Assembly: GCA_029052375.1 (NCBI GenBank)
Contig: JAIDJD010000047.1
Span: 1-8,142 of the forward strand
Direction: 5' to 3'
DNA length: 8,142 nt
DNA from: Duncaniella sp.
Lineage (GTDB): Bacteria > Bacteroidota > Bacteroidia > Bacteroidales > Muribaculaceae
Shown one piece after another: positions 1-7,492 of this stretch; the first letter of the stretch is position 1; each line of letters starts with the position of its first letter. The notes below the pieces were generated by a model. The model saw only the letters and a list, made by a program, of their open reading frames with translations. It did not search any database and had not been told where the DNA came from. A program made the translations under genes and the position numbers.

Positions 1-56
1 CCCCGCCGCCCCCCCCCCCCCCCCGCCCGCAGCGCCCCGCCCCCCCCACCCCCCCA
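1..56. repeat. Low-complexity C tract at the window edge
   Basis: The first 56 bases are almost entirely C, with runs of 4, 16, 3, 4, 8 and 7 C broken by single G or A bases and no T. Read on the minus strand this is a chain of G runs that could in principle form a G-quadruplex. It is unlike anything else in the window and ends abruptly before ordinary sequence. If this is a contig end, a poly-G artefact of two-colour Illumina chemistry running in the minus direction is the simplest explanation. I cannot decide between artefact and real sequence. Confidence 0.85.
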
Positions 57-99
57 CGTTTCATCGGCCGGTGTGTAGGTTTGATTTTGAAAATTTTTC

Positions 100-131
100 C
101 AAAATTACGCAATAAAACTTAATTCTGCAAC
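100..131 (-). promoter_or_regulatory. Candidate Bacteroidota promoter reading off the left edge
   Basis: On the minus strand TAATTTTG (107 to 100) matches the Bacteroides -7 consensus TAnnTTTG exactly. GTTG (131 to 128) lies 20 bases upstream and matches the -33 TTTG at three of four positions. It sits just after the EFR1 stop codon, its -33 part being inside the end of that gene, and would drive a minus-strand gene outside the window. An imperfect A/T-rich inverted repeat just downstream (about 85-105) might instead act in termination. Confidence 0.4.
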
Positions 132-895
132 TTGTCGGGCGCTCTGTACCTGCCCTTGCGGTCTCCGGCGTCGAGATACGATATGGCGTGACGGGGGCAG
201 GTGTGGAAGCAGGCGAGGCATCCCTCGCATCTGCCTCTCCACACGGGGGTGCTGTCCGGGCGCGTGATGTTGCCGACGGGACAGGCCTTCTCGCAGGCTC
301 CGCATCCTGTACACCTGGCGGTGTCTGTCCTGAAGAGGCTGTCTCTGACCAGCATACGCATGAAGGGGCGGTGTATCAGGTAGGTCTTGGCGTGCGGCAT
401 CGCTCCGCGGGTCACGTCCGAGAGGGGTGTGCCGCTCTTCTCGGCCTCCTCTATCATCCCGGCTATGGCGTCTACCCTTGCCGGAACTCCGGCGAGCTTG
501 CGCTGTTCAAGCTCGGCGGGGTCGGTGTCGAAACCGGGTAGGGCCACATAGGTGTTGGGCATAATGACGGTGAAAGCTCCGAGGGTGTGCTGGCCCTTGC
601 GCCGCAGCAGTCTGCGCCATACGGCGTCGGTGTATCCCGAGTCGTCGCCGCAGGTGGCCACGAGGTGGTGTCGCGTGACTCCGGCTCTGTCTGTCTCCAT
701 CGTCTCTATGGCCTTGCGCACTATCCGGGGGAGGCTCCAGCCGTAGACGGGCGAGACCCACACCACCCTGCGCTCCCCGGCAGGTATGCGGACGGGGAGC
801 GAGGCGGGTATCATGCAGACGCTCTCGCCGAGCCTTTCGGCCAGCAGGCGGGCGGCCAGCAGGGAGTTGCCAGTGGCGGAATAGCAGAGTATCAT
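119..895 (-). CDS. EFR1-type flavodoxin/ferredoxin fusion protein
   Basis: Predicted cytoplasmic electron-transfer protein of 258 residues joining a flavodoxin-like domain to a bacterial ferredoxin domain, the EFR1 architecture. The flavodoxin part begins at residue 1 with the FMN phosphate-binding loop SATGNS (6-11), followed by the SPVYGW segment (48-53). The C-terminal part carries two complete [4Fe-4S] motifs of the form CxxCxxCxxxCP: Cys195, 198, 201, 205 and Cys223, 226, 229, 233. There is no signal peptide or membrane helix. The physiological partner is unknown. The ATG at 895 directly precedes the flavodoxin loop, as expected for the fold, and follows the Smr-gene stop by 7 bases, so it is probably the last gene of the uvrA operon. 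No terminator with a clear U tract follows it. Domain assignment is firm; the specific role is not. Confidence 0.9.
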   Translation of the reverse strand: MILCYSATGNSLLAARLLAERLGESVCMIPASLPVRIPAGERRVVWVSPVYGWSLPRIVRKAIETMETDRAGVTRHHLVATCGDDSGYTDAVWRRLLRRKGQHTLGAFTVIMPNTYVALPGFDTDPAELEQRKLAGVPARVDAIAGMIEEAEKSGTPLSDVTRGAMPHAKTYLIHRPFMRMLVRDSLFRTDTARCTGCGACEKACPVGNITRPDSTPVWRGRCEGCLACFHTCPRHAISYLDAGDRKGRYRAPDKLQN

Positions 896-902
896 AGAGG
901 GG

Positions 903-1985
903 TCAGATGGTCACCTGGGTGGCTCCGAAGCCGTATTCGCGGAACGATGCGTCCTGGACGTCGACGCCTTTGTAGCGGTGTTTCAGCTCCTTGAGCAGGG
1001 CGTTGCGGAGTATTCCCTCGCCCTTGCCGTGGATGAAGACTATCTTCTGGCCCTTGTTGCGGAGGTTGGCGTCCATCACTCGGCGGAATTCGTCTACCTG
1101 CCTGTTGAGGATGTCGGCGGGCGAGAGGCCTGCGGTGGTGTCGAGCAGCTCGCTGATGTGCAGGTCTACCTCGATGATGCCGGGACGCTTGGCGCTCTGG
1201 GCCTTGGTCTCGCGCTTGGCGACAGGCTTGCGTGCGGGGCGGTCGGCGGCGCGCTTGGCCTTGATGGCCTCTTCGATGGTGACGGCCTCGACCTTGGAGC
1301 GCGAGCGCACGACGTCGTCGCGCACTATCTCGAGGGATATCACCTCAGAGTCGAAGTAGGGCGACTCGCGGAAGCAGTGGAGCTTGAAGAATTTGGTTGT
1401 GTCCAGAGGCATCTCTACCGAGACGGGCGTCTTGAGGCGGTAGGGGCGGTCGGTCTTGAAGGGGATTATCTGCAGGGAGATGCGGTCCATCTCCGGGAGG
1501 TCCGAGCCTTCGATTTCGCCCATGAACACCTGCATCGACGGCTCGATGAGCGAGGCGAAGCGGGCGGTCCAGTCTGTCTCGCCGTCGGCCCTTGTGGAGT
1601 AGACGGCGTAGAGCGAGTAGTTTGAGTCGTTGACGATGTACGTGTCGAAGCGTGTGGTGTTGAGGTGCTTGATGTCCTGCGGCTCGAAGGCCACCACGAT
1701 GTTGAGCTTCTCGCCCTCGGGTGTCTCGGGCGCGGCTTGGGCCTGGGCGGCGGGTGTGGCTGTGGCCGCGGGCTGTGCGGTCTTGGCCACGGCGGGCTGG
1801 GGGTCGGGCGCGGAGGCTTTCATCCTGGCTGTCTCCTCGGCCGAGGCCACCACCACGCATTCGCGCAGCAGGGTGGGGGTCTCGAATCCGTCGTCGTCGA
1901 CGTATGCTATCTGTCCTTCGATGCGGGTGATGATGCCTCCTCCGACAGAGTTGAGAAAGCGTATGCGGTCTCCAATTTTTGGCAT
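903..1985 (-). CDS. DUF2027 and Smr (MutS2-type) domain protein
   Basis: A 360-residue protein of the Bacteroidota DUF2027/Smr type. Residues 1-50 form a small beta-rich N-terminal domain (GDRIRFLN, GGGIITRIEG). An Ala/Pro-rich linker spans about 55-92, and a central beta-rich domain (about 93-230) fits DUF2027. A Lys/Arg-rich, probably disordered segment covers about 241-268. The C-terminal Smr domain (about 270-360) shows the DLH motif (274-276), the HGKGEG loop (319-324) and the ending FREYGFGATQVTI. Smr domains of MutS2 and related proteins bind and often nick DNA or cleave RNA, with the DxH and HGxG residues implicated; both are intact here. The cellular role of this architecture is unknown to me. 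The gene starts 31 bases after the uvrA stop with no promoter box between them, so co-transcription with uvrA is likely. The basic linker supports nucleic-acid contact. Confidence 0.9.
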   Translation of the reverse strand: MPKIGDRIRFLNSVGGGIITRIEGQIAYVDDDGFETPTLLRECVVVASAEETARMKASAPDPQPAVAKTAQPAATATPAAQAQAAPETPEGEKLNIVVAFEPQDIKHLNTTRFDTYIVNDSNYSLYAVYSTRADGETDWTARFASLIEPSMQVFMGEIEGSDLPEMDRISLQIIPFKTDRPYRLKTPVSVEMPLDTTKFFKLHCFRESPYFDSEVISLEIVRDDVVRSRSKVEAVTIEEAIKAKRAADRPARKPVAKRETKAQSAKRPGIIEVDLHISELLDTTAGLSPADILNRQVDEFRRVMDANLRNKGQKIVFIHGKGEGILRNALLKELKHRYKGVDVQDASFREYGFGATQVTI

Positions 1986-2016
1986 GGCTGTATTGTGTTT
2001 GATAGTTGTTGTCCGG

Positions 2017-4902
2017 TTATCGTCTGAGTTTGTCCTTGAGGTAGCGGCCTGTGTGTGAAGTCTCGCAGGCGGCTATCTCTTCCGGCGAGCCGCAGGCCAC
2101 GATGCGGCCTCCGCCGTCGCCGCCCTCCGGCCCCATGTCTATGATGTGGTCGGCACACTTGATGACGTCCGGGTTGTGCTCGATTACCAGCAGGGTGTGG
2201 CCCATTGATATGAGGCGGTCGAAGGAGCGCATCAGTGTGGCTATGTCGTTGAAGTGCAGGCCTGTTGTGGGTTCGTCGAATATGAAGAGTGTCGGCTCGC
2301 GGACCTCGTCGGCAAAGAACGAGGCCAGCTTGACGCGCTGGTTCTCGCCTCCGGAGAGGGTAGAGGAGTTCTGTCCTATCTTCAGGTAGCCGAGGCCCAC
2401 GTCGCTGAGGGGCCTGAGGCGCTTGACTATCTTGCGCTCTGTGGCACCGTCTGTCTCGCCGAAGAATTCGATGGCCTTGTCTATGGTCATGTCGAGGATG
2501 TCGGCTATGTTGCGGTCTCTGAAGCGTATGTCGAGGATTTCCTTCTGATAGCGCCGGCCGTGACATTCCTCGCAGGGGATGGTGATGTCGGCCATGAACT
2601 GCATCTCTATGGTCACGGAGCCTTCGCCCTTGCAGGCCTCGCACCGGCCGCCTTCGGAGTTGAAGGAGAAGTGTGAGGGGGTGTAGCCCATCTGCTTGGC
2701 GGCCTGGGTCGAGGCAAAGAGGCGCCGTATCTCGTCGAAGGCTTTGAGGTACGTGGCAGGGTTGGAGCGGGTAGACTTGCCTATGGGATTCTGGTCTACG
2801 AATTCTATTCCTTTTAGCCTGTGGAGGTCTCCGTCCATCGAGCGGAAGAAGGCCGGGGCGTCGCCTGAATTGCCCAGGCGGCGGTTGATGGCTTTGTAGA
2901 CGATGTCTCTCACGAGCGTCGACTTGCCTGAACCGCTGACGCCGGTGACGACGGTCATTACGCCGAGAGGTATCGTGGCGTCGACATCCTTGAGGTTGTT
3001 GTGGCGTGCGCCCTTGATGGTGATGGAGTCGCGCCACTTGCGCCTCTGCGGCGGCACGGGGATGCCGAGCGTGCCGGCGAGGTAGCGTGCCGTGTAGCTG
3101 CGGTCGGCGCCTTCTCCTCCTGTGAGGGCGCCGATGTCGTCCGGCGCGCCCTGGAAGATTATCTCTCCGCCGAGGCGTCCGGCGTCGGGGCCTACGTCTA
3201 TCAGGTAGTCTGCGGCGCGCATTATCTCCTCGTCGTGCTCCACGACCACGACGGTGTTGCCAAGGTCGCGCAGCTTGCGCAGGACGGCTATCAGCCTGGC
3301 GGTGTCGCGCGGGTGGAGGCCGATGGAGGGCTCGGCGAGGATGTAGAGCGAGCCGACGAGGCTGCTGCCGAGCGAGGTGGCCAGGTTGATGCGCTGGCTT
3401 TCGCCGCCGGAGAGCGAGTTGCTCAGGCGGTCGAGGGTCAGGTAGCCGAGCCCGACCTCGACCAGGTAGGAGAGGCGGTTGCGTATCTCGGGCAGGAGGC
3501 GGCTGGCCACTGCGGCGTCGCGCCCGGACAGCTCGAGGCTGTCGAAGAAGGCGGCCAGGCGGTCGACGGGCATCCTGACCATATCGCCTATGGCGAGGCC
3601 GCCTACCTTGACCCACGAGGCGCTCTGCTTGAGGCGCGAGCCTTTGCAGAGGGGACAGGTGGTCTTGCCCTGGTAGCGGGCTTTCATCACCCTGTATTGT
3701 ATCTTGTACTGGTTCTCGTCCACCATTTTGAAGAAGCGGTCGATGGAGGGGAAGTCGCCGTATGTCGTGGGCCCGGGTGTCTCAGGTCCGTGCCACAGCA
3801 GGTCTTTCTCGGCTTTGGTGAGGTCGGCGTAGGGCTTGTGGATCGGAAAGCCGTAGTGGGCGCTGTCGTGTATGAAGACTTTCTGCCACTCGCTCATCTT
3901 GTCTCCGCGCCACGGGGCCACGCAGCTGTCATAGACAGAGAGCGAGGTGTCCGGCACTACGAGGTCTTCAGAGATGCCGAGGATGCGCCCGAATCCTTCG
4001 CACTGCGGGCAGGCGCCGACGGGGTTGTTGAAGTTGAACATCATGTCCGAGGGTTCGTCGAAGACGATGCCGTCCGCCTCGAAGCTTTTTGTGAACTCGA
4101 GGCGCTCGGGCTTCTCGCCCGGCTTGCTCCATACATAGAGCTCGAGCCTGTCGCGCCCTTCGAAGAAGGCTGCCTCGGCCGAGTCGGCCAGACGGCTGAG
4201 CTCGTCGCCGTCGTGGGCCGCCGCGAGGCGGTCGATGACAAGGCGGTAGTCCTCGGCTTTGTGCCGCGCAGGGTCTTCCTTGACTTTGGCGGCGAGCTCT
4301 TCGATGGGCTCGAACTCTCCGTCGGTGTTCATCACGCGGGGATAGCCGCCTTTGAGGTAGACGTCGAGCTGGGTGGCAAGGTCGCGGCCTTCGGGGGGCA
4401 CTATGGGGGCGGCCACGGCCATGCGTGTGCCTTCGGGATAGCGTCTGGCGGCGGCCACAACGTCTTCTACAGTGTGCTTGCACACTTCATTGCCGCTGAC
4501 GGGCGAGTAGGTGTGGCCGGCGCGTCCGAAGAGCAGGCGCAGGTAGTCGTAGATTTCTGTCGAGGTGCCGACGGTGCTCCTCGGGTTGCGGGTGCTCACC
4601 TTCTGTTCTATGGCTATGGCGGGAGGGAGCCCCTCGATGAGGTCGCACTCTGGCTTGGGCATCTTGCCCATGAACTGGCGGGCATAGCTGCTGAGGCTCT
4701 CGACATAGCGCCGCTGGCCTTCGGCATAGAGCGTGTCGAAGGCCAGAGACGACTTGCCCGAGCCGCTGACGCCGGTGATCACTGTCAGGCGCCCGCGCGG
4801 AATCTCGACGTCTATACCTTTGAGGTTGTTGACGCGTGCTCCGTGGACTATGATATTCTGTTCCCTTGGGGTCTGAATTCCGTCTTGTTCGTGTGTCTGC
4901 AT
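2017..4902 (-). CDS. uvrA: Excinuclease ABC subunit A (UvrA), variant form
   Basis: UvrA is the damage-sensing ATPase of nucleotide excision repair, acting as a dimer that loads UvrB. From the ATG at 4902 the protein has 961 residues, close to the usual 940-960. NBD1 has Walker A GVSGSGKSS (44-52), signature LSGGESQR (497-504), a Walker B-like LYILAEP with Ala523 where Asp is usual, and His556. NBD2 has Walker A GVSGSGKST (654-662), signature LSGGENQR (850-857), Walker B with Asp876-Glu877, and His909. The second zinc module is complete (Cys754, 757, 777, 780). The first has only its second pair (Cys298, 301); the upstream CxxC is replaced by a FEADGIVF segment (about 274-281). The region corresponding to the UvrB-binding domain (about 128-250) and the insertion domain are present, so this is not the shortened UvrA2 class. 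An upstream in-frame TTG at 4911 lies inside the promoter box, so ATG 4902 is preferred. It heads the operon with the Smr and EFR1 genes. Confidence 0.95.
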   Translation of the reverse strand: MQTHEQDGIQTPREQNIIVHGARVNNLKGIDVEIPRGRLTVITGVSGSGKSSLAFDTLYAEGQRRYVESLSSYARQFMGKMPKPECDLIEGLPPAIAIEQKVSTRNPRSTVGTSTEIYDYLRLLFGRAGHTYSPVSGNEVCKHTVEDVVAAARRYPEGTRMAVAAPIVPPEGRDLATQLDVYLKGGYPRVMNTDGEFEPIEELAAKVKEDPARHKAEDYRLVIDRLAAAHDGDELSRLADSAEAAFFEGRDRLELYVWSKPGEKPERLEFTKSFEADGIVFDEPSDMMFNFNNPVGACPQCEGFGRILGISEDLVVPDTSLSVYDSCVAPWRGDKMSEWQKVFIHDSAHYGFPIHKPYADLTKAEKDLLWHGPETPGPTTYGDFPSIDRFFKMVDENQYKIQYRVMKARYQGKTTCPLCKGSRLKQSASWVKVGGLAIGDMVRMPVDRLAAFFDSLELSGRDAAVASRLLPEIRNRLSYLVEVGLGYLTLDRLSNSLSGGESQRINLATSLGSSLVGSLYILAEPSIGLHPRDTARLIAVLRKLRDLGNTVVVVEHDEEIMRAADYLIDVGPDAGRLGGEIIFQGAPDDIGALTGGEGADRSYTARYLAGTLGIPVPPQRRKWRDSITIKGARHNNLKDVDATIPLGVMTVVTGVSGSGKSTLVRDIVYKAINRRLGNSGDAPAFFRSMDGDLHRLKGIEFVDQNPIGKSTRSNPATYLKAFDEIRRLFASTQAAKQMGYTPSHFSFNSEGGRCEACKGEGSVTIEMQFMADITIPCEECHGRRYQKEILDIRFRDRNIADILDMTIDKAIEFFGETDGATERKIVKRLRPLSDVGLGYLKIGQNSSTLSGGENQRVKLASFFADEVREPTLFIFDEPTTGLHFNDIATLMRSFDRLISMGHTLLVIEHNPDVIKCADHIIDMGPEGGDGGGRIVACGSPEEIAACETSHTGRYLKDKLRR

Positions 4903-4908
4903 ATCATA

Positions 4909-4916
4909 CAAAGTTA
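4909..4916 (-). promoter_or_regulatory. -7 box of the uvrA promoter
   Basis: TAACTTTG on the minus strand (4916 to 4909) matches the Bacteroides -7 consensus TAnnTTTG exactly. I see no TTTG at the usual -33 distance; the upstream sequence is A/G-rich. The box ends 6 bases before the uvrA ATG, so a start site about 4-7 bases downstream of it would give a leaderless or nearly leaderless mRNA. Confidence 0.55.
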
Positions 4917-5448
4917 CGAAATATCCCTCTCATTTCCTAATGTCTGTGCCTTTGCCGTGCGTCAAGAGATGTTAAAGCGTGGCGGGGCGTCGGCTTCACA
5001 CCGATGCCCCGCCATGGGAAAGACTTGCCTATCTTTATTGGTTTCGTGTCTTACGAACAGTGCCGTCTGTTTGATTTGTCGGCTTTAAACGCGTGTTGCT
5101 TGTCACATGAATTTGATTGTTTCTCTCTCTCTGATGCCCCACGTGTCTGGGCGTGGGCTTGAACGGAATTGTAGAATTGCAAAGACTGTCTTGAAAAATG
5201 TGTTGTGTTGAGGTTTGTGTTAGGATGCAGTGTGAGGTTCTGTTTATTTAGATTTGATTTTTTCTGTATTGCTGTTGTCTCTGTTTTGAGGAGGAGGGGG
5301 TTATTGTATTCTTTACCGTGTGGCTTATCGGCTTGTCGCCGTTGTCGTTTTCGGTATGCCAAAGGTTGTTAATTCTGCTGAGATTTCCAAATTTCTACCC
5401 ATAAAAACGAGTTTTGGGCTATAATATCGGAGTTTTAGATTGAAAAAT
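4917..5448. other. Intergenic region without a convincing gene
   Basis: About 530 bases separate the antiporter-operon terminator from the uvrA promoter box. The segment is T/G-rich on the plus strand and differs in composition from the neighbouring genes. A 103-codon minus-strand frame (5362-5051) exists, but its Lys/Asn/Gln/Ser-rich product has no recognisable domain and I do not accept it. The region holds the long hairpin at 4981-5013 and a shorter one at 5138-5157 (CCCACG paired with CGTGGG, 8-base loop). It could carry a small RNA, but I see no known RNA family. Confidence 0.6.
4981..5013. repeat. GC-rich hairpin upstream of uvrA
   Basis: GGCGGGGCGTCGG (4981-4993) pairs with CCGATGCCCCGCC (5001-5013) around a 7-base loop. 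This is a 13-base-pair stem with a single G.T wobble on the plus strand. Neither side has a good U tract: on the minus strand the sequence after the stem reads ACGCTTTAAC. It could be a weak terminator, the 3' end of a small RNA, or a binding site about 65 bases upstream of the uvrA -7 box. Confidence 0.6.
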
Positions 5449-5484
5449 CGGGGATGGAATGCCTGGTTTGGCATCCCATCCCCG
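5449..5484 (-). terminator. Rho-independent terminator of the nhaD-lipoprotein operon
   Basis: A 15-base-pair stem (5470-5484 with 5449-5463, one mismatch at 5458/5475) encloses a 6-base loop. On the minus strand it is followed at once by ATTTTTC, a U tract. It begins 32 bases after the lipoprotein stop codon, which is standard terminator placement. Confidence 0.85.
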
Positions 5485-5516
5485 GAGGGTTGGTTATTGT
5501 ATAAAAATACGATAAC

Positions 5517-6191
5517 TTAGCGTCTGTGATAGGTGATTTCGCGCCGTTCGAGCGTATAGCTTGTGTGCGGTTTGCCGCCTGGCTGGGCGGTGTTCCAGAT
5601 GCTCAGGCGCTCTGTCCAGTTGCCCTGCGGGTCTTCGGTCCGGTAGAGGTTGAAGACTGCGCTTGTCGAGCCGTCTATGGCTGGCGCCGAGTACTGGCCC
5701 ACCACTCTGTGGCGGTCGTCATACACGATTGCAGCATATTCGGCCATGCCTTCTGTGCGCATCAGGTTTGGCGAGACGTGTTCGTAGGCCAGGGTGTCTT
5801 TCAGGAATCCCCCGTGCTGGCGGTTGAGGTTGGGCCTGCGGTCTTCCCAGCGGGTGATGCGGCCCTCGGCGTCGCGCTTTATGCGCTCGTCGCGCCTGGC
5901 CACGTAGGTGCCGAGCGAGTCGAAGTAGACGGTGGTGACCATCACGTTGGAGGGCATGGTGTCCACCTCGACGTTTGTGAAGTCGGCGTCAGGCGTCGCC
6001 TTGTAATATGTGGTGGTCGTCACCTTCTTCACATGGCCTGTCAGCTCGTTCAGGCTCAGGTCGGGAGTTTCGAAGACATTGTCCGGCAGGCTGTCGCATT
6101 GTATGGTAGAAGGGGTGCCCCCACACCCCGCACAGAGTGCGAGGAGCGAGGGCAATGCTATGGAGGTCAGTGTCCGTCTCACGGGTGTCAT
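5517..6191 (-). CDS. Probable lipoprotein, function unknown
   Basis: A 224-residue predicted exported protein. The N-terminus has a basic n-region (R5, R6), a hydrophobic core (about 8-20) and Cys23 after Ala-Gly, so a lipoprotein signal is likely, although position -3 is Cys rather than the usual Leu. The mature part is rich in beta-prone, charged repeats. A stretch of the form DPQGNWTERL (187-196) followed by SYTLERREITY (211-221) resembles the D-x-x-G-N-W pattern of YD-repeat-like Bacteroides lipoproteins; this is family recollection, not a search result. I do not recognise a specific function. Its ATG overlaps the antiporter stop in an ATGA arrangement (6188-6191), so translation is probably coupled and the product likely acts in the envelope. 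The frame stays open upstream to 6542, but that part is antisense-like shadow within the antiporter gene, and the signal peptide fixes the start at 6191. Confidence 0.8.
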   Translation of the reverse strand: MTPVRRTLTSIALPSLLALCAGCGGTPSTIQCDSLPDNVFETPDLSLNELTGHVKKVTTTTYYKATPDADFTNVEVDTMPSNVMVTTVYFDSLGTYVARRDERIKRDAEGRITRWEDRRPNLNRQHGGFLKDTLAYEHVSPNLMRTEGMAEYAAIVYDDRHRVVGQYSAPAIDGSTSAVFNLYRTEDPQGNWTERLSIWNTAQPGGKPHTSYTLERREITYHRR

Positions 6192-7492
6192 GCTGCGCCG
6201 TGGAACAAGGGAGCCTCGAGGGCATAGGCCAGTATGCCGGCTATGTAGCCCACGAAGGCAATCCAGGTGAAGCGGCGGAGATACCAGCCGAAGCTGATTT
6301 TCTCGAGGCCCATGACGACGACGCCTGCGGCAGAGCCGATGATGAGCATGGAGCCGCCCACGCCGGCACAGTAGGCGAGGAGCTGCCAGAAGAGGCCGTC
6401 TGTGGCAAAGTCTCCAGCGGCGGCTATGGGATACATATCCATGCAGCCGGCCACGAGGGGCACGTTGTCCACTATCGAGGATACAACGCCGATGATGCCG
6501 GTGACGAGGTAGTGGTTTCCGTTCGAGGCCTCGTTGAGCCATTCGCCGAAGGCTGTCAGGACGCCGGTCTCCTGGAGGGTGGCGACGGCCATGAGGATGC
6601 CGAGGAAGAATAGGATGGTGGCCATGTCGATGCGTGAGAGTATGCTGGTCACCTTGAGGTGCGAGTTCTCGCAGAGCAGCAGGTGCTTGTTGCAGCGGTA
6701 TTCGCTCACGAGCCAGAGCACGCCGAGGGCAAGGAGGATGCCCATGAAGGGGGGGAGGCCTGTCAGCATACGGAAGATGGGCACGAAGATGAGGCCGCCC
6801 ACGCCGATGCAGAGTATGAGGGTGCGGTCGGGGTTGTTCTCAGCGCCGGGAGCTGACTTGTCGCGCTCGGGCATCACAAGCTCGCCCTTGAGGTAGAGCT
6901 GTACACAGAGGGCGGCGGCGACGGCGGCTACTATGGAGGGGAACAGGAGCTGGCTGAGCACTCCGGGTGTCGATATCATGCCGCGTATCCAGAGCATGAT
7001 GGTGGTGACGTCGCCGATGGGCGAGAACGCACCGCCGGCATTGGCGGCGATGATTATCATGCCTCCGTAGGCCATGCGGTCTTCATGGTCGGCCACAAGC
7101 TTGCGGAGCACCATTATCATTACTATAGAGGTGGTGAGGTTGTCGAGGATTGCAGAGAGGATAAAGGTCATGAAGGTGATGCGCCAGAGCAGTTTGCGCT
7201 TGCTTGTCGTGGCCAGGGCATCCTGGACAAAATAAAATCCTCCGTTGGCGTCGACAATCTCTACGATGGTCATGGCGCCCATGAGGAAGAAGAGGATCTC
7301 GCAGGTTTCACCGAGATGGTGCAGGAGGCGTGAAGAGGTTTCGGCTCCTTCGGGGCCTCCGCCGCAGGCATAGAGCGTCCAGCAGACAACACACATCAGT
7401 AGCGCCGGGACAGCCTTGTTGATTTTAAGCACGCTTTCCAGGGCAATGCACAGATAGCCTAGGATAAAGAATACTACGATAGCAGTTACCAT
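6188..7492 (-). CDS. nhaD: NhaD-type Na+/H+ antiporter
   Basis: Inner-membrane sodium/proton antiporter of the NhaD family (ion transporter superfamily, with ArsB and SLC13 relatives), exporting Na+ or Li+ in exchange for H+. The 434-residue product is almost wholly hydrophobic, with about 11-13 membrane segments. The family's inverted-repeat signatures are visible: DNLTTS (117-122) with NAGGAFSPIGDVTT (151-164) in the first half, and VDNVPL (341-346) with AGVGGSMLIIGSAAG (376-390) in the second. A hydrophilic loop (about 207-223) lies mid-protein. The frame is open to an upstream ATG at 7615, but those 41 extra residues are not membrane-like, and the candidate promoter lies inside that stretch. 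The ATG at 7492 leads straight into the first helix (MVTAIVVFFILGYL), so I chose it. The 3' end overlaps the lipoprotein start by 4 bases. Confidence 0.93.
   Translation of the reverse strand: MVTAIVVFFILGYLCIALESVLKINKAVPALLMCVVCWTLYACGGGPEGAETSSRLLHHLGETCEILFFLMGAMTIVEIVDANGGFYFVQDALATTSKRKLLWRITFMTFILSAILDNLTTSIVMIMVLRKLVADHEDRMAYGGMIIIAANAGGAFSPIGDVTTIMLWIRGMISTPGVLSQLLFPSIVAAVAAALCVQLYLKGELVMPERDKSAPGAENNPDRTLILCIGVGGLIFVPIFRMLTGLPPFMGILLALGVLWLVSEYRCNKHLLLCENSHLKVTSILSRIDMATILFFLGILMAVATLQETGVLTAFGEWLNEASNGNHYLVTGIIGVVSSIVDNVPLVAGCMDMYPIAAAGDFATDGLFWQLLAYCAGVGGSMLIIGSAAGVVVMGLEKISFGWYLRRFTWIAFVGYIAGILAYALEAPLFHGAA

Noticed and set aside
76..83. TAGGTTTG on the plus strand
   Set aside because: It matches the -7 box but points into the EFR1 gene in antisense with nothing to drive.
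3001..5088. 695-codon plus-strand frame
   Set aside because: It is antisense to uvrA, which has every family motif; the open frame is a by-product of GC-rich codon use.
5249..5256. Exact TAnnTTTG box on the plus strand
   Set aside because: There is no -33 element at the right distance and no plus-strand gene downstream; such an 8-mer with two free positions is expected by chance in T-rich DNA.
5051..5362. 103-codon minus-strand frame between uvrA and the lipoprotein gene
   Set aside because: The product is polar and low in complexity with no domain or signal, the composition is unlike the neighbouring genes, and it lies in hairpin-bearing intergenic DNA.
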